A stretch of 64,000 bases of DNA, taken from Trichocoleus desertorum ATA4-8-CV12. GTDB taxonomy: Bacteria; Cyanobacteriota; Cyanobacteriia; FACHB-46. Of this stretch, positions 63,538 to 64,000 are shown piece by piece. The notes beneath the pieces are model-generated. The model worked only from the letters and a program-made list of their open reading frames with translations. It had not been told where the DNA came from and searched no databases. The position numbers were made by a program, and so were the translations under genes. Within the stretch, counting starts at the first letter, position 1. The number at the start of each line of letters is the position of its first letter. The stretch covers positions 1 to 64,000 of the forward strand of contig JAHHIL010000025.1 of the NCBI GenBank assembly GCA_019358975.1, written 5' to 3'.

Positions 63538-64000
63538 CCCTTGTCTGAAGCCGTTAAAATTAGTTCCAGATTGGCAATTTGTCGCGGGTGAACTGAAGTG
63601 GTGAGTTTCGCGGCTTCAGTTCACCCCACCGCTCCAGGAAAACTGGTTTGATCGCATGGGTGGAGCGATCGCCAAGAAGGAATGGATTTTCACGTCTAAC
63701 CATGAATTGTCCAGTTCGGGATATTGGCTAGATGTCCAAATCCTTAAGACGGTTTTGCGTTACAGCAGTCGGTGGCGTTTGGACGTTGGCCGAAGCCTGT
63801 GAAACGAAACTATAAACGCCTGCGGCTCCTGGTACTCAAGATTTTGCTGGTTGTTTCGTCCTGCTCAGGAATCGCGATCGCTCGACCTGGGTTGGAGGTG
63901 CGAGCAATTCAAAAAAAAAGGTATTCCTTTGCTCCACCTGGCTCCGGTTTGTTGCTAGCAGCAGCTTCTTCCCGGTCTGCTTGATCTCTGTTCTCTAAAA
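63538..64000. other. Gene-poor end with a long hairpin
   Basis: The main feature is a perfect 13-bp inverted repeat GGGTGAACTGAAG (63586-63598) and CTTCAGTTCACCC (63614-63626), with a 15-base loop, about 50 bases past the HNH stop. It lacks a U-run, so it may be a processing or regulatory hairpin rather than a classical terminator. The 70-codon frame near 63772 looks like a chance frame. Confidence 0.6.

Noticed and set aside
63772-63984. A 70-codon frame with a hydrophobic start
   Set aside because: Non-ATG start, no ribosome-binding site, and an odd Ser/Ala/Arg tail; likely a chance frame.
1-64000. tRNA or rRNA genes
   Set aside because: No cloverleaf with a GGTTCRA arm and no rRNA-like stretch was seen by eye; a dedicated search could still find one.

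Overview
This is a cyanobacterial chromosome segment. The evidence is the very frequent HIP1 octamer GCGATCGC, a high-light-inducible (Hli) protein, a CrtL-type lycopene cyclase, a DUF3124 lipoprotein and several small cyanobacterial hypothetical families. HU, SelO, a P-type ATPase and crtL point to a chromosome, although 50.9-59.7 kb looks plasmid- or ICE-like. I do not name a species.

Layout. 0-3 kb: the edge of an IS630-type transposase, a cytochrome P450, and an hli/DUF4383 pair. 3-6.5 kb: an insertion-sequence cluster with an IS630 element and an IS4-like element that was split by an IS1-family element; both nested insertions keep their target duplications. 6.5-27 kb: accessory and housekeeping genes (GNAT, a methyltransferase-HNH nuclease fusion, a haem-oxygenase-like protein, a saccharopine-dehydrogenase-like reductase, a methyltransferase, a GFA protein, a Ca2+-type P-ATPase, a divergent AAA-like protein, an N-formylglutamate amidohydrolase-like protein, SelO), with transposase scraps and gene remnants between them. 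27-30.7 kb: a catalase-like gene cut off by an ISL3 element, followed by an IS4-like element that has eaten into the end of a CRISPR array.

30.7-50.9 kb: a complete type I-D CRISPR-Cas locus. The array has 110 full repeats plus one truncated repeat, and 110 spacers. It is transcribed leftward from a leader next to cas2. The leftward operon runs wHTH, cas10d (HD nuclease), csc2, csc1, cas3', a cas6 remnant, mntA-hepT, cas6, cas4, cas1, cas2. A WYL-domain regulator is divergent at the promoter end. Csc1, Csc2, Cas10d and crRNA form the effector, Cas3' is the helicase, Cas6 processes crRNA, and Cas1/2/4 acquire spacers. MntA-HepT is a tRNA-targeting toxin with its AMPylating antitoxin, embedded inside the operon where an older cas6 has decayed.

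50.9-59.7 kb: a block without familiar genes. It holds a replication-initiator-like protein, two small hypotheticals, an RHH regulator with a palindromic operator, and a rightward cluster of DNA-binding heads with real or potential membrane tails, a coiled-coil protein, a small membrane protein and a membrane-anchored FtsK/HerA-like ATPase. The first gene of this cluster carries a canonical A-AAA-AAG slippery site in the zero frame; a -1 shift there would add a transmembrane tail. This cluster is my best candidate for an undescribed system. 59.7-64 kb: DUF3124, crtL, a frameshifted Uma2 nuclease gene, HU with a clear terminator, and a small HNH protein.
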